Source: Rhodocyclaceae bacterium UBA2271 | GTDB lineage: Bacteria; Pseudomonadota; Gammaproteobacteria; Burkholderiales; Rhodocyclaceae | NCBI GenBank assembly: GCA_002347405.1 | Contig: DDXB01000012.1 | Location: forward strand, 1 to 15,847 | Direction of reading: 5' to 3' | Length of the DNA: 15,847 nucleotides | Shown here: positions 6,599 to 13,029 of the stretch, piece by piece | Layout of the letters: every line of letters begins with the position of its first letter | Position numbering within the stretch: position 1 is the stretch's first letter | Made by a program: the position numbers and the translations under genes | The notes under the pieces: generated by a model | The model's input: only the letters and a program-made list of their open reading frames with translations | The model's database searches: none | Told to the model about the DNA's origin: nothing

Positions 6599-7015
6599 AT
6601 GAAACTTCGCTCTCTGCTGCTGCCCCTGCTGGTCGCACCTCTGCTGGCCGGTTGCGAAATCGAGCCGGCGGGCTATCTGATTGACGGCGGCAATCATTCG
6701 CTGACCGTGGAGCGCAAGAAGGCTTATTTCTGGAGCAGCGGCTGGGAACTCGACCTCGTCGTCACGCGCTATCCCGACTGCCAGCGGCGTTATCCACTCA
6801 AGAAGGCCGGCGAAAAAGTACGGATCGACCTCTACCGCGTCGAAACCGGCGCGTTCATCCTCAATCAAGGCAACAACTGGTATGTCGCGGAAACCCGGGA
6901 ATGCCGTTTCCAGCAGTTTAAGGAAGAGCCTGACGAACCCGGCGAATACATCGGTTCATTTCGCCCCAGGGACGGCGTGCTGGCTTTCGTCGCCAGGAAG
7001 AACGGCGACGAGTAG
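6599..7015 (+). CDS. Small lipoprotein of unknown function
   Basis: 138 residues. A lipoprotein signal (MKLRSLLLPLLVAPLLAGC) gives a lipidated cysteine at residue 19. The rest is a compact domain rich in Trp/Tyr (AYFWSSGWELD, about 42-52; NNWYVAETREC, about 92-102). Two further cysteines, C61 (RYPDC) and C102, could form a disulphide in the periplasm. Residue 20 is Glu rather than Asp, so outer-membrane sorting is expected if the E. coli +2 rule holds. I do not recognise a named family. The ATG at 6599 has GGAG 8 nt upstream; a GTG directly before it (6596) is the alternative start. It lies 26 nt after pyrC and directly before rnpB. Confidence 0.8.
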   Translation: MKLRSLLLPLLVAPLLAGCEIEPAGYLIDGGNHSLTVERKKAYFWSSGWELDLVVTRYPDCQRRYPLKKAGEKVRIDLYRVETGAFILNQGNNWYVAETRECRFQQFKEEPDEPGEYIGSFRPRDGVLAFVARKNGDE

Positions 7016-7049
7016 CCGAGAAATCGCCCGCTACCGGGGCGCAAGCAAC

Positions 7050-7055
7050 TACAAT
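7050..7055 (+). promoter_or_regulatory. -10 element of the rnpB promoter
   Basis: TACAAT matches five of six consensus bases and sits 7 bp before G7062, where the P1 helix of RNase P RNA begins. No recognisable -35 hexamer is found at 16-18 bp upstream (the region is GC-rich), so only the -10 is claimed. Confidence 0.6.
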
Positions 7056-7061
7056 CGCGAG

Positions 7062-7537
7062 CGGAAGTCCGCCAGGCAGCCGCGGCACGGCAACGTGTCG
7101 AGGAAAGTCCGGGCCCCATAGAGCAGGATGCCGGCTAACAGCCGGGCGCAGCAAGTCGAGAGACCCAAGGCGACAGACAGTGCAACAGAAAGATACCGCC
7201 GATGGCTGCCCCGACTTTGACGCCGCAAGGCGGCAAAGTCTCGCTCTTGAGTGAGCAGGGGCAGATCAGGCAAGGGTGAAATGGTGGCCCGCCGCAAGGC
7301 GGGTCGACGGTGCGCAAGCAGCGTCGGGGTAAGAGCCCACCGCGGACGTGGTAACACGGACGGCATGGCAAACCTCATCCGGGGCAAGGCCAAATAGGGG
7401 AGCATTGACGTGGCTCGCGTCGCTCCCGGGTAGGCTGCTAATGACTATCGGCGACGATAGTCGACGAGGCCGTCAGTAATGACGGTCCCAGAGGAATGGC
7501 TGCCCACGACAGAACCCGGCTTATCGGCGGACTTCCA
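7062..7537 (+). ncRNA. rnpB: RNase P RNA, class A, enlarged
   Basis: The catalytic RNA that removes the 5' leader of tRNA precursors. Both ends pair as P1: GGAAGTCCGCC (7063-7073) is exactly complementary to GGCGGACTTCC (7526-7536). Universally conserved blocks are present in order: GAGGAAAGTCCGGGC (7100-7114), GTGCAACAGAAAGATACCGC (7180-7199), AGGCAAGGGTGAAA, GGTAAGAGCCCACCGC, CAAGGCCAAATAGGGG, CCCGGGTAGGCTGCTAA and ACGACAGAACCCGGCTTATC near the 3' end. About 475 nt is long against 377 in E. coli. The excess lies in the specificity-domain region (hairpins 7213-7240, 7288-7303, 7305-7326) and in an extra hairpin near 7469-7489. The transcript end is not clear: a GC hairpin at 7560-7576 follows but lacks a U-tract. 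Confidence 0.97.
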
Positions 7538-7909
7538 CTATCGCCTGCCCTCCCCGAGACCCTCCGAGCGGGAGGGGTGACTGTTGACGCGCTGCGCTTG
7601 TTTGTTACGGTGAGTTCCCGTTTGTGCTTGGTCGCGGATTGCGGCTGGCACCGCGTGTCGTCTCGCCTTGGGGCGGCCCCGGCGGCGAGACTACTGCAGG
7701 GTGCTTCCCTCAACCAGAAAAAACTACCCATCGACAAACCTGCAGGAGTGTGGCACTCACCCCACTCATGTTTCGCTCAACCACAAACCTCACACATCAC
7801 ATTCGAAGTCGCTTTGCGCGGGTTGATTTTTAAGGATAACTATATAAAGGGTCTTATCCAAAGTCAGGCCTAAGTCATTGTCTCACCTCAAAAAATCTCA
7901 TTTTTATCC
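7538..7909. other. Spacer between rnpB and the mraZ promoter
   Basis: About 370 bp with no convincing gene. It holds a CCCTCC/GGAGGG hairpin (7560-7565 with 7571-7576) that may stop rnpB transcription, a repeat-family hairpin (7660-7691), an inverted repeat CTGCAGG/CCTGCAG (about 7694-7746), and an A+T-rich stretch from about 7820 with three TTATCC motifs (7834-7839 on the minus strand, 7854-7859 and 7904-7909 on the plus strand). A 69-codon frame with a GTG start at 7624 crosses the repeat hairpin; it shows no recognisable domain and I do not call it a gene. Confidence 0.6.
7660..7691 (+). repeat. Repeat-family hairpin, divergent copy D
   Basis: GTCTCGCC (7660-7667) and GGCGAGAC (7684-7691) form a perfect 8-bp stem around the loop TTGGGGCGGCCCCGGC. 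That loop is almost the same as in the copies at 9731-9745 and 15764-15778, but the stem sequence is different. Only this hairpin is shared; the C-run/G-run part of the full repeat is not recognisable here. Confidence 0.65.
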
Positions 7910-7938
7910 TTGACGTTGCAAAATTGGTGGATTAAAGT
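7910..7938 (+). promoter_or_regulatory. dcw (mraZ) promoter
   Basis: TTGACG (7910-7915, five of six consensus bases) is followed 17 bp later by TAAAGT (7933-7938, four of six). The expected transcript start is near 7945, giving a leader of about 60 nt before mraZ. The -10 overlaps the first two MraZ boxes, so MraZ binding should compete with RNA polymerase. This is the only clear promoter upstream of the seven-gene dcw run. Confidence 0.7.
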
Positions 7939-7961
7939 GGGGGCAAGTGGGAAATAGTGGG
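7927..7961 (+). promoter_or_regulatory. MraZ operator (four direct repeats)
   Basis: GTGGA at 7927 and GTGGG at 7937, 7947 and 7957 recur every 10 bp with 5-bp A/T- or purine-rich spacers. This is the established MraZ-binding architecture (TGGG-type repeats with 5-bp spacers). The first box is degenerate. The array overlaps and follows the -10 hexamer, consistent with autorepression of the cluster. Confidence 0.88.
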
Positions 7962-8005
7962 TTATCTGAATGCTTTCAGTGACCCCTTAAGGAGGCGGGA
8001 GCAGG

Positions 8006-8455
8006 ATGTTCCAAGGGGCGGCGCAACTCAATCTGGATGTGAAAGGCCGGCTGGCAATCCCGGCCCGGCATCGTGACGTGCTGGCCGCCGCGGGCGGTGG
8101 TCGCCTGGTGCTGACCGCCCATCCGCATCGCTGCCTGCTGCTCTACCCCGAGTCCGCCTGGGAACCGATTCGCGACAAGATCCTCGCCGCACCGAGCTTC
8201 GATCCGCGTTCCGCCGCCGCCAAGCGCGTACTGGTCGGTAATGCCCGCGCCGAAGAGACCGACAGCGCCGGCCGCATTCTGATTGCCCCCGAACTCCGCG
8301 ATTACGCCGGCTTCGAAAAGCAGGTGTGGCTGGTCGGCATGGGTTCGCATTTCGAAATATGGAGCGATGCCGGTTGGCGTCGTCAGCATGAAACCGCCTT
8401 CGAGGCTCTGGCGAGCGATGTACCGCCGCCGGGGTTCGAGGGCATGTCTCTGTGA
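8006..8455 (+). CDS. mraZ: Transcriptional regulator MraZ
   Basis: 149 residues, the standard size. It is a ring-forming DNA-binding protein with two SpoVT/AbrB-type half domains, seen as LNLDVKGRLAIPARHRD (8-24) and TDSAGRILIAPELRDY (about 85-100). It represses the dcw operon in E. coli by binding the repeated boxes found here at 7927-7961, so an autoregulatory loop is expected. The start has a strong AAGGAGG (7989-7995) 10 nt upstream. The stop is directly followed by rsmH, so the two are co-translated. The N-terminus MFQGAAQLNLD fits the family's usual MFxGxxxxxLD pattern. Confidence 0.97.
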   Translation: MFQGAAQLNLDVKGRLAIPARHRDVLAAAGGGRLVLTAHPHRCLLLYPESAWEPIRDKILAAPSFDPRSAAAKRVLVGNARAEETDSAGRILIAPELRDYAGFEKQVWLVGMGSHFEIWSDAGWRRQHETAFEALASDVPPPGFEGMSL

Positions 8456-8464
8456 TTGCTGGCC

Positions 8465-9406
8465 GTGAGCGTCACGACTCCAGCAGACCACTTACCGGTG
8501 CTGCTCACCGAAGCCGTGACTGCGCTGGCGGTGAAACCGGAAGGCATCTATGTGGATGCAACTTTCGGGCGGGGCGGACACAGCCGGGCCATTCTGGGAA
8601 AACTGGCGGCAAGTGGGCGCCTGATCGCACTGGATCGCGATCCGGCGGCGATTGCGGCCGGATCGAGCATCGCCGATTCGCGCTTCACGCTCGTGCATGC
8701 CGCGTTCAGCCAACTGGACGAAGTGCTGACCGCACAGCGCATCGCGCAGGTCGATGGAATTTTGCTGGACGTGGGCGTGTCGTCGCCGCAACTGGACGAC
8801 CCGTCACGCGGCATGAGTTTTCGTTTCGATGCGCCACTCGACATGCGCATGGATACGACGCAAGGAGAAACCGCGGCGGACTGGCTGGCGCGGGCAGATC
8901 AACGTGAAATCGAGGAGGTGATACGTGACTATGGCGAAGAACGGTTTGCTCATGCGCTTGCAAAGGCGCTTGTTGTTGCTCGGAGCGAGCAGCGTATTTC
9001 ATCCACAGGACAGCTTGCCACGCTCGTGGCGGCGGTCGTCCGGACGCGCGAGCCAGGGCAGCACCCGGCGACGCGCACCTTCCAGGCTCTACGGATTCAC
9101 GTCAATCGTGAGCTTGAGGAGCTGTCGCTAACCCTGCCGCAAGCGCTCGGCCGCTTGAAGCCGGGCGGGCGACTGGCCGTGATCAGCTTTCATTCCCTTG
9201 AAGATCGCATCGTCAAGCGCTTTCTGCGCGATGCGGCGCAGCCGCCGCAACCGCCGAAAGGCGTGCCGATACGCGCCGCCGACCTGCCCGCGCCGGTCAT
9301 GCGGTTGCTCGGCAAACCGGTCAGGGCGGGTAGCGCCGAGGTGGCGGCCAATCCGCGGGCGCGCAGCGCAGTGCTGCGGGTGGCCGAGAAGCTGGTGCCG
9401 GCATGA
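8465..9406 (+). CDS. rsmH: 16S rRNA (cytosine1402-N4)-methyltransferase
   Basis: 313 residues from the GTG at 8465, the same length as E. coli RsmH (MraW). It N4-methylates C1402 of 16S rRNA with SAM, complementing RsmI from the same window. Motifs: HLPVLLTEAV, DATFGRGGHS (31-40, SAM site), ALDRDP, LLDVGVSSPQLDDPSRGMSF, FQALRIHVNREL and VISFHSLEDRIVKRF. The start is uncertain: a TTG at 8456, immediately after the mraZ stop, would add three residues. Neither start has a good Shine-Dalgarno, so coupling to mraZ is likely. The 3' end overlaps ftsL by ATGA. The C-terminal part is Pro- and Ala-rich. Confidence 0.95.
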   Translation: MSVTTPADHLPVLLTEAVTALAVKPEGIYVDATFGRGGHSRAILGKLAASGRLIALDRDPAAIAAGSSIADSRFTLVHAAFSQLDEVLTAQRIAQVDGILLDVGVSSPQLDDPSRGMSFRFDAPLDMRMDTTQGETAADWLARADQREIEEVIRDYGEERFAHALAKALVVARSEQRISSTGQLATLVAAVVRTREPGQHPATRTFQALRIHVNRELEELSLTLPQALGRLKPGGRLAVISFHSLEDRIVKRFLRDAAQPPQPPKGVPIRAADLPAPVMRLLGKPVRAGSAEVAANPRARSAVLRVAEKLVPA

Positions 9407-9663
9407 TCAGGTGGAACCTCATCCTGCTGGCCGCCGTGCTGATCAGCGCACTCGCCGACGTATCGATCAACCATCGCGCCCGCAAGCTCGTCACTTCATA
9501 CGAACGCGAACAGGAACGCATGCGCGCGCTGGAAGTCGAATGGGGACAACTGCAGCTTGAACAGAGCACCTGGGCCACCCACGCGCGCATCGAGGAGATC
9601 GCACGGCGGCGCCTTGGCATGCATACCCCGCGCACCAACCAGATCATAACGGCGAGCCCATGA
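9403..9663 (+). CDS. ftsL: Cell division protein FtsL
   Basis: 86 residues with the FtsL layout: a very short cytoplasmic N-terminus, one membrane helix (about 5-20, NLILLAAVLISALADV), then a periplasmic coiled coil (about 28-60, RKLVTSYEREQERMRALEVE...) and a C-terminal RRRLGMHTP motif. FtsL pairs with FtsB and FtsQ and activates the FtsW-FtsI septal synthase. Position between rsmH and ftsI is diagnostic, since the sequence itself is weakly conserved. The start overlaps the rsmH stop by 4 nt. The stop TGA (9661-9663) overlaps an ATG at 9660 that opens a repeat-encoded mini-ORF leading to ftsI. Confidence 0.93.
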   Translation: MIRWNLILLAAVLISALADVSINHRARKLVTSYEREQERMRALEVEWGQLQLEQSTWATHARIEEIARRRLGMHTPRTNQIITASP

Positions 9664-9755
9664 ATAAAGCATTAGCCCCCCGCGCTCGCAAACCTGGCTC
9701 GCTGCCCACCCCGGGCGGGCGCATGCCTTCTTGGGGCGGCGCGGCGAAGGCATGA
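9660..9755 (+). CDS. Candidate 31-aa bridging mini-ORF made of the repeat
   Basis: An ATG at 9660 overlaps the ftsL stop (ATGA) and opens 31 codons (begins MNKALAPRARKPGSLP, ends GGRMPSWGGAAKA) whose TGA at 9753-9755 overlaps the ftsI ATG at 9752 (ATGA again). The frame therefore spans the whole ftsL-ftsI gap and would let ribosomes pass from one gene to the next by termination-reinitiation. The same peptide pattern (HARK..SSL, TGGRMPPWGGP) appears in frame in the copies after mraY. The frame could be open by chance, because GC-rich DNA has few stops; the double overlap is the stronger evidence. No known protein family. No good Shine-Dalgarno precedes it. Confidence 0.4.
   Translation: MNKALAPRARKPGSLPTPGGRMPSWGGAAKA
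9675..9754 (+). repeat. Palindromic repeat, copy A (ftsL-ftsI gap)
   Basis: It begins with GCCCCCC, contains GCGCTCGCAAACC and GCTCGCTGCCC, then a short C/G-run palindrome, and ends with a perfect 9-bp hairpin: CATGCCTTC (9722-9730), loop TTGGGGCGGCGCGGC (9731-9745), GAAGGCATG (9746-9754). The last three bases are the ftsI start codon. It has the same organisation as the copies at 15662 and 15791. The inner stem bases differ from copy B in both arms, preserving pairing. Confidence 0.85.
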
Positions 9756-11476
9756 AGCATTCCCACAGCCCCCTCCTCGAAGAGCGCCTGCCGGCCTGGC
9801 GGGCATACCTCGTCATGGGGCTGCTGATGCTCGGCTTCGCGGCCTTGCTGGGGCGTTCGTTTTACCTGCAGGGGATCAACAAGAACTTCCTGATCGGCCA
9901 GGGCGAGTCGCGCTACGAACGGGTGCTCGAAATTTCGGCGACGCGCGGCCGCATCCTCGACCGGCATGGCGATGTGCTGGCCATGTCGACCCCGGTGAAG
10001 GCGGTCTGGGCCATTCCCGAGGACGCAAAACTCGCGCCCGCCCAGGTGCGGCAACTGGCCGCCCTGCTCGAAACCGACCCGCGCGAGCTGACGCGCAAGC
10101 TGGCCGGCGCGCGCGATTTCGTCTATCTCAAGCGCCAGATCGCGCCGGACGTGGCCACCCAGATTGCCAACCTCAAACTGCCCGGCGTGCATTTCAAGAA
10201 TGAGTTTCGCCGCTACTACCCGTCCGGCGAAGTCGCAGCACACATGCTGGGTTTCACCGGTGTCGACGATGTTGGCCAGGAGGGCATCGAACTGGCGATG
10301 AACAGCCAATTGACCGGCAAACCCGGCGGGCGGCGCGTCATCAAGGACCGGCGCGGCCAGATTGTCGAGGACGTCGAATCGATCCGCGCGCCGCAGGAAG
10401 GCAAGGACACCGTGCTCGCCCTGGATGCCAAGTTGCAGTATCTGGCGTACGTGCAGCTCAAACAGGCGATCACCCTGCACAAGGCCAAAGCCGGCGGCGT
10501 TGTCGTGCTTGATGCCAGGAGCGGCGAAGTGCTGGCGCTCGTCAATCTGCCGACCTACAACCCGAACAACCGTACTCGCCTTTCCGGCGCACAGCTCAGA
10601 AACCGGGCCTTCACCGACACGTTCGAACCCGGCTCGACCTTCAAGTCGTTCACCGTCGCCCTGGCCCTGGACAAGGGCAACGTGCGCATCGACACACCGA
10701 TCCAGACGGCACCCGGCAAACTCACCATCGGTTCGGCAACGATTTCCGACGCCCACCCGAATGGCATACTGTCGGTCGCGCAGGTGATCCAGAAGTCCTC
10801 CAACATCGGCGCGGCGAAGATGGCCCTGGCGCTGCCGGCCGAGGAGATGTGGCAGATGTTCGACAACCTCGGCTTCGGCCAGCCGCTCAAACTGGGCTTT
10901 CCCGGCGAAGCGGCCGGGCGGCTGCGGCCCCACAAGCGCTGGCGGCCGATCGAGCAGGCGACCATGTCGTATGGGCACGGCATTTCCGTGACACTGATCC
11001 AGCTGGCGAGCGCCTATCAGGCATTTGCGCGCAACGGCGATTTGCTGCCGCTGTCGCTGACGCGACTCGAAGCGGCGCCGCCGGTGGGCGTCCGGGTGTT
11101 CTCCGAGCAGACCGCCCGCGAAATGCGCGCCATGCTCGAAATGGCCGTGCTGCCCGGCGGCACGGCGCCCAAGGCGCAGGTGCCGGGCTATCGTGTCGCC
11201 GGCAAGACCGGCACCGCCAACAAGCTGGAAGGCGGTAGTTACACCAACAAATATGTCGCCTCGTTTGTCGGCTTCGCCCCCGTGTCCGACCCGCGCCTGA
11301 TCATCGCCGTGATGATCGACGAGCCTTCCGCCGGCAAATATTACGGCGGCGAGGTCGCTGCACCGGTGTTTTCCGGCGTGATGACGAGCGCCCTGCGCAG
11401 CCTCGGCGTGGCACCCGATGCGCCCGAAAAACTGCTGCAGATGGCCACCATCCCGCCGGCCAGGGAGGAGATGTGA
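9752..11476 (+). CDS. ftsI: Septal peptidoglycan transpeptidase FtsI (PBP3)
   Basis: 574 residues. A cytoplasmic N-terminus and one membrane helix (about 18-37) precede the periplasmic PBP dimerisation domain (RGRILDRHGDVLA, about 66-78) and the transpeptidase domain. Catalytic motifs are intact: STFK with nucleophile S295, SSN at 349-351 and KTGT at 485-488. It cross-links septal peptidoglycan with FtsW and is activated through FtsQLB. The ATG at 9752 lies in the 3' arm of a repeat hairpin, and its only purine-rich element (GAAGG) is 1 nt away, so there is no normal Shine-Dalgarno. An in-frame TTG at 9731, in the hairpin loop, is an alternative start adding 7 residues. The stop is followed within 2 nt by murE. 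E. coli FtsI is 588 aa. Confidence 0.97.
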   Translation: MKHSHSPLLEERLPAWRAYLVMGLLMLGFAALLGRSFYLQGINKNFLIGQGESRYERVLEISATRGRILDRHGDVLAMSTPVKAVWAIPEDAKLAPAQVRQLAALLETDPRELTRKLAGARDFVYLKRQIAPDVATQIANLKLPGVHFKNEFRRYYPSGEVAAHMLGFTGVDDVGQEGIELAMNSQLTGKPGGRRVIKDRRGQIVEDVESIRAPQEGKDTVLALDAKLQYLAYVQLKQAITLHKAKAGGVVVLDARSGEVLALVNLPTYNPNNRTRLSGAQLRNRAFTDTFEPGSTFKSFTVALALDKGNVRIDTPIQTAPGKLTIGSATISDAHPNGILSVAQVIQKSSNIGAAKMALALPAEEMWQMFDNLGFGQPLKLGFPGEAAGRLRPHKRWRPIEQATMSYGHGISVTLIQLASAYQAFARNGDLLPLSLTRLEAAPPVGVRVFSEQTAREMRAMLEMAVLPGGTAPKAQVPGYRVAGKTGTANKLEGGSYTNKYVASFVGFAPVSDPRLIIAVMIDEPSAGKYYGGEVAAPVFSGVMTSALRSLGVAPDAPEKLLQMATIPPAREEM

Positions 11477-11478
11477 GC

Positions 11479-13029
11479 ATGGCCGCCGCGCTCCTCGACA
11501 CCTTGCGGCAACACGGCGTCAAAGTCAGCCGGCTGGTACTCGACTCACGACGCGTGCAGCCGGGCGATGTGTTCCTCGCCCTGCCCGGCGCACATGCCGA
11601 TGGCCGCAACTTTATCGCCGACGCGGTGGCACGCGGGGCAGCAGCGGTGCTTTATGAACGCGGGGAAGAGAACATCGCCGTACCCGATGCGGGGCATTGC
11701 AGCCCGCCGGTCCCGCAAATGGAAGTCCCTTCGGTCACGCCGACTATTGCGGTGGACAACCTCACGGCACTCGCCGGCGAAATCGCCCACCTCGTGTATG
11801 GCCGGCCATCCGAGCAGCTCTGGACCGTCGGTGTCACCGGCACCAATGGCAAGACCTCGATATCGCAGTGGATCGCGCAAGCCATGACGGCGCTTGATCG
11901 CAAGTGCGGCGTGATCGGCACGCTGGGCAACGGTTTTCCGCCGCATCTGGAGGAAAGCCCGAACACCACGCCCGACGCGGTGAGCGTGCATGCAACGCTG
12001 GCACGCTTCCGCACCCAGGACGCCGTTGCCTGCGCAATGGAAGTGTCGTCGATCGGACTTGACCAGGGGCGCGTCAATGGCGTGCATTTCGACGTCGCCG
12101 TGCTGACCAATCTGACGCGCGACCACCTCGAATACCACGGCACGATGGCCGCCTATGGCGCCGCCAAGGCCAGGCTGTTCGACATGCCCGGACTCGGTGC
12201 CGCCGTATTGAACCTCGACGACCCCTTCGGCGTCGAACTGGCCGCCCGCCTCAAGGGTCGTGTCCCGACCATCGGCTATACGCTGCAGGGTGGCGGCGGG
12301 ACTGATCGCCTGCTGTATCCCGCTGAATTGGCCGAGACGGCGACGGGCCTCGCCTTCACGCTTGACGGTGTGCGCTTCACCGCCCCGCTGGTCGGTCGCT
12401 TCAATGCGTCGAACCTGCTGGCTGTGACCGGTGCGCTGCTGGCCCGCGGTGAAACGCTCACTGCCATCGCCGCCGTATTGACCCAACTGACTTCGCCGCC
12501 CGGGCGCATGCAGCCGCTGGGGGGCAATGCCATGCCACTGGTGGTAGTCGATTACGCCCATACGCCGGATGCGCTGGAGAAAGTCCTCACCACCTTGCGC
12601 GGCACCGCGCTGGCGCGCGGCGGCAAGCTGGTCTGCGTCTTCGGCTGCGGCGGCGACCGCGATGCCGGCAAGCGGCCACTGATGGGCGCCGTCGCCGAGA
12701 AGTTGGCCGATCGGGTCATCGTTACCAGCGACAACCCGCGCAGTGAAGACCCGCAAACCATCATCACCGCCATCCGCGCCGGGATGAAGGGCAACGCAGC
12801 GAGCGAAACGGATCGCGCTAGCGCGATCCGCCAGGCGATCGCGCAGGCAGCGGCAGGTGACGTCATCCTGCTGGCCGGCAAGGGACACGAGCCTTACCAG
12901 GAGATTGCCGGCGTGCGTCTGCCCTTTGCGGATGGCGCGATTGCACAAAGTGCGCTGGCGGAACGGCAAGAAACACGGCGGGATGCGTGCCAACCAGATG
13001 AAGTACCCGGAGAACAAACACGATGCTGA
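11479..13029 (+). CDS. murE: UDP-MurNAc-L-Ala-D-Glu:meso-diaminopimelate ligase
   Basis: 516 residues. MurE adds meso-diaminopimelate to UDP-MurNAc-dipeptide, using ATP in the cytoplasm. The three Mur-ligase domains are visible: the N-terminal substrate domain (LVLDSRRVQPGDVFLALPG), the central ATPase with P-loop GTNGKTS (121-127), SPNTTPD and MEVSSIGLDQGR, and the C-terminal domain with VVDYAHTPDAL and DNPRSEDP (D418-R421). DNPR is the known marker of diaminopimelate rather than lysine specificity, fitting a Gram-negative. ATG at 11479 was preferred over GTG at 11473 because AGGAG (11465-11469) is 9 nt upstream of it; the GTG would overlap the ftsI stop. The 3' end overlaps murF by 7 nt. The last 15 or so residues are a charged tail. 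Confidence 0.97.
   Translation: MAAALLDTLRQHGVKVSRLVLDSRRVQPGDVFLALPGAHADGRNFIADAVARGAAAVLYERGEENIAVPDAGHCSPPVPQMEVPSVTPTIAVDNLTALAGEIAHLVYGRPSEQLWTVGVTGTNGKTSISQWIAQAMTALDRKCGVIGTLGNGFPPHLEESPNTTPDAVSVHATLARFRTQDAVACAMEVSSIGLDQGRVNGVHFDVAVLTNLTRDHLEYHGTMAAYGAAKARLFDMPGLGAAVLNLDDPFGVELAARLKGRVPTIGYTLQGGGGTDRLLYPAELAETATGLAFTLDGVRFTAPLVGRFNASNLLAVTGALLARGETLTAIAAVLTQLTSPPGRMQPLGGNAMPLVVVDYAHTPDALEKVLTTLRGTALARGGKLVCVFGCGGDRDAGKRPLMGAVAEKLADRVIVTSDNPRSEDPQTIITAIRAGMKGNAASETDRASAIRQAIAQAAAGDVILLAGKGHEPYQEIAGVRLPFADGAIAQSALAERQETRRDACQPDEVPGEQTRC

Noticed and set aside
7049..7405. Open frames on both strands across 7049-7873
   Set aside because: They overlap the RNase P RNA, whose conserved sequence explains this stretch; the frames have no homology features.
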